Translations under genes and position numbers: made by a program | The notes under the pieces: generated by a model | The model's database searches: none | What the model saw: only the letters and a program-made list of their open reading frames with translations | What the model was told of the DNA's origin: nothing | Part shown: positions 1-11,800 of the stretch, piece by piece | Layout: the number at the start of each line of letters is the position of its first letter | Numbering within the stretch: the first letter of the stretch is position 1 | Source: Stramonita haemastoma | Lineage: Eukaryota; Mollusca; Gastropoda; Neogastropoda; Muricidae | Assembly (NCBI GenBank): GCA_030674155.1 | Contig: CM060342.1 | Coordinates: 23,489,079 to 23,553,078, forward strand | Length of the DNA stretch: 64,000 bases | Direction of reading: 5' to 3'

Positions 1-93
1 TGGAGTCTGCACTGATATTAACTCCAGGAGAAAAATCTCCTCCACCCTGGTTGTCAAATTGGGAGGCAATGTTCTGACCACTAGGCTATCACA
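1..93 (-). mobile_element. SINE family A, 5' part (tRNA-like head)
   Basis: On the minus strand this reads as the head of family A: a GATAGCCTAGTGGTCAG-like A box, then the conserved 'TTTCTCCTGGAGTTAA' block. It is cut by the window edge. The same block recurs in copies near 2640, 6420, 7020 and 8160. Confidence 0.75.
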
Positions 94-671
94 TAATGAG
101 AAATCATGAGTAACAGGTAAAAATTAAAATCACACCACATACCAAAGAAAAAAACCAAAAGAGATAAGAGCACCATGCATTTTAAACTGGAACAGCATTT
201 GACCTCTCTCTCTCTTTCTTACCTGTTGTTGTTGTTCTTTCTCCCCTTATATCAAGGTCTTACGTTTTGTGGGACTTGTTTGATGGTGGATAGTGGTCGA
301 TTGATGTTTTCAGCCATCTGTCCTCATCATTTTCTCATGTTTGATCCTTAGTTGTTGCGCTGTCGTTTGTTTGCTTTGTTTGTTTGTTTGTGCTTTTTTT
401 GTTTTTTTTGGTTTTTTTGTTTGTTTTTTTTGTTGTTGTTGTTGTTGTTGTTTTTTATATTCAAATCGAAATCGTCATTGAGTCTCGCTTCTTGTTTTCG
501 TTTCTAGGTGAGTGCCTTTTTATAACATTATTTTAATACTGTATCTCTGTATTGTTTCTTGCCTGTTGTTTGATGCTTGGTATGGCTTTTTTGCTCTTGG
601 TGTTTGAACCTTTGTAGTTGTTGTTGTTTTGGTTGGGGCTGTCTTTTTATCATGAAGTTGTCCCTGGGGGG
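94..671. other. Intergenic, no gene seen
   Basis: T-rich sequence with (TTG)n and T-runs around 360-460. I see no exon-like coding stretch on either strand. Confidence 0.6.
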
Positions 672-1284
<613 letters not shown>

Positions 1285-1360
1285 AAGGGCGCGGACTGGA
1301 TGTAAAAAAGCACATGAGTGCTTATCTATTATCCTGAATAAAAGACTTTGCCTTGCCTTG

Positions 1361-1418
<58 letters not shown>

Positions 1419-1426
1419 CTCCTCTC

Positions 1427-1511
<85 letters not shown>

Positions 1512-1516
1512 ACACA
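1285..1516 (+). repeat. SINE A 3' end, (TTGCC)n, (CT)n, (CA)n
   Basis: A second 3'-end fragment of family A is followed by TTGCC units, a ~50-nt CT tract and an ~80-nt CA tract. The CA tract directly abuts the left arm of the large inverted repeat. Confidence 0.75.
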
Positions 1517-1517
1517 G

Positions 1518-1762
1518 ATATAGTCCATTATATGTCGTACTCAATCTGTACAATTTGCCCATTGTATACAATGCCCAACATTTCATGCTCAGTGTCTACA
1601 GTGGCAATACATTTTGCACATTATACACAATGAGCAAAACAGTTACACACTGTTATATAATGAGCAACACCCTAAAGTTGCTCATTGTATACAATGGCAC
1701 AGAGTGAGCAAGTCCATAAAATTAACATTGATTCAGATTCTTTAATGCCATTTGTCTATTGT
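1518..1762 (+). repeat. Left arm of a long inverted repeat
   Basis: This ~240-bp segment is the reverse complement of 2972-3210 over nearly its whole length, with few mismatches and small indels. Shared landmarks include 'GTCGTACTCAATCTGTACAA' at the outer end and 'GATTCAGATTCTTTAATGCC' at the inner end. It contains many short GTATACAAT-type palindromes. Confidence 0.9.
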
Positions 1763-2344
1763 AAAAATATTCACAATAAAACATGCGAAAATGTTTTGGT
1801 GTTGGTTCATTCAAGCAGTTAGTAAACTACACATTAAATCTTGTCAATACACATGAATGCACACACCATTAAAAGCACAGCATGCCTACACTCATATTCA
1901 CCTTCACACACCATTTGGGAAAGCACACAAGCACCCCCCCCCCCACCACACACACACACACACACCCCACACCCCCACACCCCCACAATTAAACATGTTT
2001 CATGTTTAATTGACATGTCTCAATTGTAATTGTTCTTGCATTCTGCATTTCTTGGGTGGCAATGAGAAGTGCACTGTAGCCCAGCCATGTGACACTTGCA
2101 CTTGTTTGTAGTACAGAGAGAGAGAGAGAAGAAGACAGACAGACAGACAGACGAAGAATAATATGAAGAATGAATGAATCAACAAAGAATGAATTGATGA
2201 TTGAATGATCTTGAAACCATAAGAATAAAGATTTCAGACCAAGCCTAGTCTTAGTTACAGTCTGTACTTGTAAAGATGCATGCACCATGAAATAATTAAA
2301 CGTTAGGGGGAAAAACACAACACTAAAGAGAGAGATTGATTGAT

Positions 2345-2668
2345 TGATTGATTTTTTTTTATATCGAGGATAATGGAATAAGCACTCTTGTGCTTTTTTA
2401 CGTCCAGTCCCCGTGTGTATGCAGTTTTGTAAGTGTCATCTGTTCCCACCGGCACATGATGGCCTACTCTTACGAAAAGCAGAACAGGATTAAACGTGTG
2501 TGCACAAGATGTTGTGCATGCGTTGGCACACGCCTCGGTTTAAAGTCTCATTGAAGGACTTTTGAGGAGAGTGGAGAGTCAGCACTGATGTAAAACTCCA
2601 GGAGAAAACTCTCCTGCTGAACTGGTTGTCAAATTGCCAGGCAATGTTCTGACCACTAGGCTATCCTC
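2345..2668 (-). mobile_element. SINE family A, near full length
   Basis: Read on the minus strand: tRNA-like head (A box GATAGCCTAGTGGTCAG), the central 'CTCCTGGAGTTTTACATCAG' block, a region ending GGTGGGAACAGATGAC, then GGGACTGGACGTAAAAAAGC and a tail of GATAATGG and ATATAAAA. It is nested inside the space between the two inverted-repeat arms. Confidence 0.85.
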
Positions 2669-2670
2669 CC

Positions 2671-2672
2671 CC

Positions 2673-2734
<62 letters not shown>

Positions 2735-2745
2735 ACAACACACAC

Positions 2746-2798
<53 letters not shown>

Positions 2799-2870
2799 GA
2801 CACACAGACACAGACACACAGACAGACAGACAGACTGATAACAGACAGACAGACAGACAGACAGAACAGA
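2671..2870. repeat. (GA)n, (CA)n, (GACA)n compound microsatellite
   Basis: Three adjoining simple repeats directly follow the SINE A copy. They produce long open frames by composition only. Confidence 0.95.
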
Positions 2871-2971
2871 ACATGAACAATAGAGCATTGAACAAAACAG
2901 ACAGAACGATGAACAATGAGCATTGAACAAAATTTATTATTGTTAAAGTTTTACAACCGATTTAGCAGTAC

Positions 2972-3210
2972 ATCAATAGACAAAAGGCATTAAAGAATCT
3001 GAATCAATGTTAATTTTATGGACTTGCTCACTCTGTGGGCATTGTATACAATGAGCAACTTTAGGGTGTTGCTCATTATATACAGTGTGTAACTGTTTTG
3101 CTCATTGTGTATAATGTGCAAAATGTATTGTGCACTGTAGACACTGAGCATGAAATGTTGGCATTGTATACAATGGGCAAATTGTACAGATTGAGTACGA
3201 CATATATACA
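2972..3210 (-). repeat. Right arm of the long inverted repeat
   Basis: Reverse complement of 1518-1762. The ~1.2 kb between the arms carries a SINE A copy and microsatellites but no recognisable transposase. Confidence 0.9.
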
Positions 3211-3528
3211 CACACAAATATGGTTCCTTCAGGTAATTGTGCTTCCACAGGGCATAGGATCAAATCTTTGGCTGTGTAAATGTGCTTATTCTCATCTTGC
3301 AATCTACAGTCAACAATTCTCTGTCAACAGTCAATTAAACTGATAAATGCTCGAATAGATTCCTCTTCCTGGTTATTTTAAATCAAAGAAAATCTGCTAT
3401 TTTTTGTTTACTATTGCTCATACTTGAGTCGCTTTATGTAATTGTTTCCCTGTGATTCAAAAGATAAACCCTATAACGTTTCATTTGCTTTATTTTGCAG
3501 CCTATGTTTGCAACACTATGCTGGAAAC

Positions 3529-3562
<34 letters not shown>

Positions 3563-4578
3563 TATGATGATGATGATGATGTCATCAATGATCATAATAA
3601 TACTAGAGGTAATAATTATCATTATTGTAACCTCCTCATCATCTTCATCATCATAGTAATGATTAAGAATAATAATAAATGATAATGATAACAATGATAT
3701 TCATGACTTCTCTAAAAACGTTAAGCTACTTTTCATTGCATTTCCATGCAGAGAAACTGCAAAAGAACCAAACCAAACCAATCATGCTAGTTCTAACTCC
3801 ACAACCACACTTCTGCAAAGTAAAGGGGATTGAAATAATCATAGCGAAAGTAACTGTCTAGTGCTTATCCCCCTTAAGGAGACCATCGCCCGATACATAC
3901 ATATGGCAAAGTCCCAATTTTTTACAAAGGATATTAACCAGTTCATACATGGGTTATATTCCTGATTTAATTATAAATGTCTGCTGCATGTTCATTTCTG
4001 TGGTTTCATACTTTATGAATACATTTTTTAAAATTATTGTTTTTTTTTTCTTTGTTTGAAAATCTTGAACCACTCGGGAAGTGACCTTACCGAATAAGGT
4101 AAACCCCTTGGTACTGCTACTACCAGTTCACAAAAATGTTATCATACTCCTGAAATTAGAAATTTCTGCTGCATGTTTATTTCTATGGTTTCATACTTTA
4201 CAAAGGCAAATAACATATTTTTTGTGGCTTGTTGTTTCATTTCGAAAACTACACTCATGTTGTTTTCTTCACATGAAAAAGAGCTGATAGTGGATATGGT
4301 GAACCACCAATCGGAAGTGGTGATTTTACAATGTCACATGGTCAAATCACATGACGTGCCCTTGACATTGGACAGTAGGCCCTATTGTAGGGTAGGCTGG
4401 GTAGGCTGGGTAGTTTAGTCTTATCAGTCTGTTCTGTCAAGGGAAAGGGAATGCAGGTTTACAGCAGGAGTTGAGTTTCAAGTGTTGTATTCTGGGAATG
4501 GCACGTCAAGGCCCTATAGGTATGTACATTTTTCACCTTTAATTTTTCTTTTCAGTTTTCTGTGAATGTATATATACT
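3211..4578. other. Intergenic, AT-rich, no gene seen
   Basis: Holds imperfect (AAT)n/(GAT)n around 3530-3690 and a diverged direct repeat ('CTGCTGCATGTT-ATTTCT-TGGTTTCATACTTTA') near 3978-4013 and 4168-4201. No coding signal. Confidence 0.55.
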
Positions 4579-5292
4579 GTAAAATCCCTAGCATAAGCCC
4601 ACCATCTAGCAAACGCCCACCCCCCACTTTGGGTCAAAAGTTGTGCACAGGGGTAACTACATAGCAAACGTCCACCCTGCTTTTTTTCAAAGAGACTGCT
4701 CACTTTCACTAGGATTAATTTTGTGCAGACTGTTCTAAATGTCATCTTTTTCCCCTTCTTTACCTTTTCGTGTTTCTTTCCTTTTTTCTTATTCTTTGTC
4801 CCCTCTCCTCACTCCCACCCATCCCAAACAAAGAGAATTAAAATTACGTCATGCTTTTCCAATGATGTTTTTTGACTGTCTGTGACGTACAGGTACTTTG
4901 ACGACCTTCCTTCCTGATAGCGGGAAGTTGGTTCTTGAATCTCTCTGCCATTTTTGCAAAATTCCGAAGTGACAGTCTTACACTGTATCACTGAGCCAGT
5001 CCTCTTCTCTCTCTTTGTCTCACTCTGTCTCGGTCTCTCTCTTGAATGTCCTTGTTGGCCTTCTTTGCCTCAATGTCCCTTTTTTCTCTATTTTCCTTCA
5101 CTTCTACTCATATGACCTAACTTACATGCTTTCGACCTAACTTACATGCTTTCATGCTTTCCGATTTGCATTCACTCAGTTACACAGTTGAGCATAAAAA
5201 TTACTTTGTGCAAAGGGGTCTATCCCTAGCAAATGCCCACCCAAAATTTTGCCCTAAATCAGTGCACAGGGGGTGGTGGACGTATGCTAGGG

Positions 5293-5299
<7 letters not shown>
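4579..5299. mobile_element. Non-autonomous DNA transposon (MITE) with TIRs
   Basis: Both ends carry TAAAATCCCTAGCATA followed by CCACC in inverted orientation (4580-4602 and 5276-5298). Related 'TAGCAAACGCCCACC'-type motifs repeat just inside each end. The 0.72-kb interior has no transposase. The left and right flanks are TA-rich, so a TA target duplication is possible but not provable. Confidence 0.7.
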
Positions 5300-5339
<40 letters not shown>

Positions 5340-5342
5340 ATT

Positions 5343-5381
<39 letters not shown>

Positions 5382-5384
5382 GTG

Positions 5385-5441
<57 letters not shown>

Positions 5442-5448
5442 GAGAGAG
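5300..5448. repeat. (TA)n, (TG)n, (GA)n compound microsatellite
   Basis: Abuts the right TIR of the preceding MITE. Confidence 0.95.
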
Positions 5449-6224
5449 AGTAATGAGCATTAACTCAAAATGTTTTATTATTAATATTGTAATATAATGT
5501 AAGATTTTTTTTTTTAGCATTATCACTTATATAAAAAAAAAAACAACTTCCAGGTTTGCTTCAAGTTATACTTTGGTTTGGTGTTTGCCACATGGTTTGG
5601 TTTTGTCCTAACACATGGTTTTGGTTTGTCCTGCCATGTGGTTTAGTTTTGTTGTGCCTTCACTAGAGAGCTAGGAGGTTCATCAATGGTGAGATTTTGC
5701 ATACGACCAGTTTATCCACCATTAAGGTTGTGGCATTCCAACTTTTAGGGGTGAAATGGACTAATTAAATACAAAACAAGACTAAGAATATGTCTCGATA
5801 CCAACAGTTATCTGTATTGGTCAAGGATTTTTTTTTTTTTGGGATAGGAAGGGTTCATGAATATCCATTTGGTTGTTTTATTGTTGCTGTTTTTGAACAA
5901 CTGATCTACAGTCTCAAAACAAAAAAGAAGAAAAATGATGATAAAAATAATTTTTTTAAAAAGAGGAAAATAAAAAGAAAGAAAACTGTGGAATGTCAGT
6001 AGAGATCTATAAGACGTTCAGGGGCAGGGAGGATATGTGAAGGAATTTTACATGCCACTCTGAAACTTCCCCACAACGGACTGCAGGGGCACATGGAATA
6101 ATATGGGGCTGACAGAGACTGAAATACCCAGAAACATACCGCCATAAAAGTACATCAGGACAGAAACATGTGGTCATAGATATACTAGGGACAAAAGCAT
6201 GTGGTCTTTGTGAATACCTTTTAA
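5449..6224. other. Intergenic, with a SINE B 3'-end fragment at ~5660-5755
   Basis: 'GTTCATCAATGGTGAGATTT' followed by 'CCACCATTAAGG' at ~5680-5727 is the (minus-strand) 3' end of family B. The rest is unremarkable. Confidence 0.6.
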
Positions 6225-6474
6225 AAATTGTCATCCATTCCTACCAGCACGAAATGGCCTACTCTCCCAAAAGGCGGAGTAGATTTTAACATGTGCACAA
6301 GACCTACTGGTGGGTTGGCACAGAGGCCCTTGGTTTATGATCTCATCTAAAGGACTTTGACATTGTTTTTTTCCCCCACAAAGTGGGAAAAAAGGATGGA
6401 AAGGATGCACTGATGTTAACTCCAGGAGAAAAATCCCCTCGACGTTCTATTCGTCAAATTGCTATCCCGTCCCC
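6225..6474 (-). mobile_element. SINE family A, diverged
   Basis: Carries the family A blocks 'AATGGCCTACTCT', 'GATGTTAACTCCAGGAGAAA' and a head ending GGGACGGGATAG on the minus strand. The tail is missing. Confidence 0.7.
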
Positions 6475-6945
6475 CTCTGTTTAGCTCAAGAACGTCATCT
6501 TTTTCATCTTCTGGCCCGACGTCCAGCTGCTGGTGCCACGCTTTCCTGAAGCTGTTTCTCAGAGTTGTCCTGGCAAGGAAACAAACCAAAATGACCAAAC
6601 AAACAACAACAACAACAACAACAAAAACCAGCCAAAATATCCTGACAAATAAACTTGTGTCCAGTAATACACCTGATTTGCCTATTGGGTCCGATTATGT
6701 GGGACAGTCTAAATGACACGTAAAATGTGTTATAATAATAATAAACGTAGGTAGCCTATCCCACAAATGACTGAATACCAACAAAGATTGCAAATGCATG
6801 CATGAACATCCATACATCTTAAGTTCACATTTATAAATAGCCCATGTAGGCCCGCATTTGCATCTCTAAGCTTGCACCAACAAATGCTGCATGGGGCCTG
6901 GTCTTCATCACTTCTGTCACATGATGCTAGACTGGCTCCTTCAGC
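6475..6945. other. Intergenic, with a possible orphan exon on the minus strand (6486-6570)
   Basis: On the minus strand a pyrimidine tract and CAG (ending at 6571) precede an open, coding-like stretch whose translation includes NSFRKAWHQQLDVGPEDEKD. It runs straight into a SINE A head with no GT donor visible, so it may be a truncated exon or chance. The family is not recognised. Confidence 0.25.
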
Positions 6946-7275
6946 ATGGGAGACGAGATAGCCTAGTGGTCAGATCATTGCGCTGGCAATTTGACCACCC
7001 GGGTTCTCGATTCCTGTTCGAAGGGATTTTTCCTCTGGAGTTAACATCAGTGCTGACTCCACTCTCCCCAAAAGTCCTTTGGATGAGACTATAAACTGAG
7101 GCCCTGTGCGAACGCACGCAGAACATCTTGCCCACGTGTTAAATCCTGTTCCGCTTCTCTAAGAGTGGGCCATCGTGTGCCGGTGGGAACAGACAAGATT
7201 TACACAATCGCATACACACGGGGACTGGATGTAAAAAAGCACACGAGTGCCTATTCCATTATCTTAGATATAAGC
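6946..7275 (+). mobile_element. SINE family A, full length reference copy
   Basis: A box at ~6957 (GATAGCCTAGTGGTCAG), B box at ~7002 (GGTTCTCGATTCC), the central 'CCTCTGGAGTTAACATCAGT' block, a conserved body and the 3' end 'GGGACTGGATGTAAAAAAGC' with the tail GATATAAG. The internal Pol III promoter shows a tRNA-derived SINE. This is the clearest copy in the window. Confidence 0.9.
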
Positions 7276-7529
7276 TTAAAAGATTTTTTTTTTAATGCTA
7301 GACTGGTTCCCTCAACATGACCTCAGCTGATTGTAATTTATACACAATGTACCCAATGACTATAATTGAAGACAAAACTTGGCTAGAAAGTAGCATTACA
7401 TCTTAACGTTACTTTTAAGGTTAAAGAGTGGGCCATTTAAAAGCTTAAACATACAAATAAGCAGCCTACGCCTTTAGGAACTCCTGAAAATACACCAATA
7501 TCACTCCGACATTTTTAAAACAGTCTAAA
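7276..7529. other. Intergenic, nothing seen
   Basis: No gene or repeat recognised. Confidence 0.5.
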
Positions 7530-7855
7530 AGAAGGATGGTGGCAAGAGGATTAGGCCTAATGAGTAAACCATGAGGTTCTGGGTTCGATTACCAGCCTCG
7601 CCTTTCTTCCCCGGTTAAGGAGAAAATCCAACAGAATGTCCAAGTCCTTCGGGTGAAACTGTAGGCTGAGGCTCCCGTGTGCCAATGCATGCAGAATAGC
7701 TTGCACATACGTTAAAAACCAGTTGGCCTTTTTGGGTCATTTTGTGCCAATAGGAACAATTGATTAAAAAAAAAACACGAAAAAACCTACACGCATAAGC
7801 CTACACACAGGTGTCGTGACTAAACACCATCCCCGAAGCCGAAATGCAGTTACCT
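7530..7855 (+). mobile_element. SINE family B
   Basis: A different tRNA-like head with the B box GGTTCTGGGTTCGATTACCA at ~7573, a body related to family A ('GAAACTGTAGGCTGAGGC', 'GCATGCAGAATAGCTTG') and a 3' part 'GTGTCGTGACTAAACACCAT'. Families A and B share the body but have different heads and tails. Confidence 0.75.
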
Positions 7856-7907
7856 AACTGGTGTGTGTGTGTTTTGTTTTATTTTATTTTATTTATTTTA
7901 TTTATTT

Positions 7908-8241
7908 TATCCTTTTATATCGAAGATAATGGGATAAGCACTCTTGTGCTTTTTACATCCAGTCCCCTTGTGTATGCAGTTTTGTAAATGTTATCTGTTC
8001 CCACCGGCACACGATGGTCTACTCTCACAAAAAGCGGAACAGGATTTAACGTATGTGCAAGATGTTCTGCGTGCGTTTGCATACGGGACCTCGGTTTATA
8101 GTCTCATTGAAGGACTGGGGGGGACAGCAGAGTCAGCACTGATGTTAACTCCAGGAGAAAAATCTTCTCGACCGGGAATTGTACGCGGGTCGTCAAATAG
8201 CGAGTGCAATGTTTTGTCCACTAGGCTATCCCGTCCCCCTG
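7908..8241 (-). mobile_element. SINE family A, near full length
   Basis: Minus-strand copy with the head ending GGGACGGGATAGCCTAGTGG at 8241 and the tail ATCGAAGATAATGGG near 7920. Confidence 0.85.
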
Positions 8242-8243
8242 TG

Positions 8244-8400
8244 TGTGTGTGTGTGTGTGTGCATGCGTGCGTGCATGTGCGCGTGTGTGTGTGTGAGTTT
8301 GGGAAGGGGGGGGGGGGGTGGTTGCAGACGCAAAATCTCACTCTTGGTAAACCTCTAAGCTCTAGGGAGGAACGACAACAAAAAACAAACACCAGCTATG

Positions 8401-8462
<62 letters not shown>
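8244..8462. repeat. (TG)n, SINE B 3' fragment (8323-8382, +), (TA)n
   Basis: 'GCAAAATCTCACTCTTGGTA' near 8330 is the 3' end of family B on the plus strand. A ~60-nt TA tract follows at 8401-8460. Confidence 0.75.
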
Positions 8463-8601
8463 CATACATATGCTTTTTCTTTGAAATGGGAGAAGTAATG
8501 TATAATATTTTCCATAAAAAATACATGATGCATTACAAATACAACACACCAGAGGCAGATGAAGAATCTATGACAGGATGTTCTTTTCCCATGTCTCGCA
8601 G

Positions 8602-8883
8602 ATCCAATATTTGTAGTACAAGGCCTACCTGGACCCGTGCCAGAAGCCCCGTACCGCTTTTTGGATAGCACCACTCCTTTACATCTGGCTGTTCTGGGAG
8701 GCTGCAAGGAGTATGTAAGAATACTCCTTGATCATGGCCATGGGGTCACAGTTGGTGCAACGGACATCAGGCACCGGACCCCGTTGTACCTTGCAGCAGA
8801 AGAGGGACACGCTGAGTGCTTGATGCTGTTGCTTGACAGAACTGATGACAGTACTGTTCTGTCCATTCCGACAAAGACACGAA
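8602..8883 (+). CDS. ASB-like gene, internal exon a (ankyrin repeats)
   Basis: Acceptor CCCATGTCTCGCAG before 8602 and donor GTAAGT after 8883. Two clear ankyrin repeats (TPLHLAVLGG, TPLYLAAEEGH). It ends in phase 1, matching the next exon. Confidence 0.8.
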
Positions 8884-11800
8884 GTAAGTTTCTGCACAAG
8901 CCGAATTTGAAAAGGCACCGGTAAATCCAGTGATTTTTTTGTTTTGTTTTTGTTTTAAAGGTAAGGTAAAGGTGTCCATCCCATAATGTAAGCAGTCGTA
9001 TGGGAGCGAGGCACCAGAGACCTCAGCTTCTTTAGGGGCCAGCATATTGAGGGTGGAGCTCATCTCCTCTCCCTTGCTGTTTTACCTTCCTGACCCTAAA
9101 GAGGGCAGGTACCCATTTACAACTGGTTTTATTTATCAAAAACAAAGACACATACTAAAACACAACTGGAGCTGGAAAGATATGTGTTTTAAGGCTTCAT
9201 CTGAGCAGAATCAAATCTATGCCTTTTGTGAATGAAAGGTCTGAAATAAATAAGACAGAATGGACAGATCTGAGTCAGAAAAAAGCAATGCTGGAGAGAG
9301 GAGATGTAGATCTGGACACTTGCTGTAAGCACAGTGTGTCTGCGCCAGAACGGAGGAGAGGAGGAGTTAGAGTGACCAGGAAAAGAAAGTCACAATGATG
9401 GGAAGAAGCAGCACTGTGGAAACATATCACAGAGGATACTAGTCTTGTGCTTTGGGTTGTTTTTTTTGTGGGACTGAAGGCAGTAGAGAGACTGCAGAAT
9501 GGATGTAACGTTGAGATTCATTCATTCTCCTATCTATCTTTCTATCTATCTATCCCTTAGTCTGGTGACGGTGGAGGTACCCCCTGAAGACTTGATTCAT
9601 TGTCTGCATGAGTCAATAATCAGTGAAGTTGTGGCTAGCCAACGTCAGTTGAAAGATAGAAGTGGAGAACACAGATAAGACTAAAGAGAACTACTAGATC
9701 CAAACTCAAAAAGAGGGAAAGGTTAAGACGAGCAGAGATGATGTGTGGCATCACAACTTAAAAAATATATATATATTTTAAAGAATTGCGTGGTTTTATT
9801 TTTCAGGGAAAGCATTGCAAGTATGCTTAAGCCACGGTGAAAAGATGAGGGGCTGCATTAAAAAGATGGTGGCCATGGGAGCAGACGTCGGCCATCACGA
9901 TGCCTATGGCATATCAGCAGTACACGAGGCCGTAAAACGTGGCTGGGACATGGACATGATCAAGCTGCTCATTCTGGAAGGCCGTGGCATGGATTTTGAC
10001 CGAGGATCCGGAGGTAAGCTCACTCATCCGATGAGGAACACTGTTCTGACTGACTGAGCACCCAGAGGTAAGCTCACTCATCCGATGAGGAACAGTTCTG
10101 ACTGACTGAGCACCCAGAGGTAAGCTCACTCATCCGATGAGGAACACTGTTCTGACTGACTGAGCACCCAGAGGTAAGCTCACTCATCCGATGAGGAACA
10201 CTGTTCTGACTGACTGAGCACCTCATCCTTTGATGAGACTATAATCTGAGGCCCCGTGTGCAAATGCACGCAGAGCATCTTGCCGAACACGTGAAATCCT
10301 GTTCCGCTTCTTGTAAGAGTAGGCCATCATGTGCCGATGGGAACAGATGACACGATTTACAAAATCTGCATACACATGGGGACTGGATGTAAAACAGCAC
10401 ATTAGTGCTTATTCCATTATCCTCTATATAAAAGAAAAAAAAGAATACAATCCCTGACCTTCTGTATCTAGTCATGGTGACAAAGTTTTATTTCATTTAT
10501 TATTTTTTAATTTTATTTATTTATTTAATCTTTTATGTTGAGGATAATGGAATAAGCATTCATGTAGATTATGTTAGGGCCTATGCTAGAAGGGAACATC
10601 ACTGTGCGCTTGGATTTGTTTTCGCAAGATATAGTGCTATATAAATTCCAGTTATTATTATTATCATTATTATTGGTGGTGGGCCCACTGTGAAGCATTC
10701 TGGATGTGGAACTTGACAGAAACTGGATAGACTTTGTCAGAAACCTTCATTTTCTGTTCGTGTTGATACTTGATTTGAATACGGTTGTTTTGCTACAGCT
10801 CCAATGTTCACCAATGGTGAGATGCAAACCCCACCCCCACCTCTTAAGTACCCACATTCCGACATAGGGATAGTGTCTAAACATGATATATGCGGGTTTT
10901 TTTTTTATTTTGTCATTTTCCCCAAACTGCTTAAAATGGCTTACTCTTCTGAGAGGTGGAGCAGGTTTTTACTGTGCCCAAGATATTCGTGTGCATTCGC
11001 ACACAGGGCGTACGTTTATAGTTTCAGCCGAAGGACTTTGACATTTTTTGGTCAAACTGGAAAGAAAGGGCAAGGCTGGAAATTGAACCCAGAACCTGAC
11101 GGTTTACTTGTTAGGGAGGTGAATGATTGTCTTAACGTTTGCCACCTTCCTTCTTAGATGATTCAGATAATTATAACTGTCATTTGAAATGTAAAGCCAC
11201 ACATTACAATTACATATTTTGTTTCTTCTATAATACTGAAATGTTTGTATATTCAATTAAGAGCAAGACTTGGAATTTATATAAATCAATGTAATTGTCA
11301 TTTGAAAATGGATTTTGCTTTTCTTTAATAGATGATGTAATTGTCATTTGAAAATGGATTTTGCTTTTCTTTAATAGATTATGTAATTGTCGTTTGAAAA
11401 TGGATTTTGCTTTTCTTTAATAGATGATGTAATTGTCATTTGAAAATGGATGTTGCTTTTCTTTAATAGATGATGTAATTGTCATTTGAAAATGGATGTT
11501 GCTTTTCTTTAATAGATGATGTAATTGTCATTTGAAAATGGATTTTGCTTTTCTTTAATAGATGATGTAATTGTCTTTGAAAATGGATGTTGCTTTTCTT
11601 TAATAGATTATGTAATTGTCATTTGAAAATGGATTTGCTTTTCTTTAATAGATGATGTAATTGTCATTTGAAAATGGATGTTGCTTTTCTTTAATAGATG
11701 ATGTAATTGTCATTTGAAAATGGATGTTGCTTTTCTTTAATAGATGATGTAATTGTCATTTGAAAATGGATTTTGCTTTTCTTTAATAGATGATGTAATT

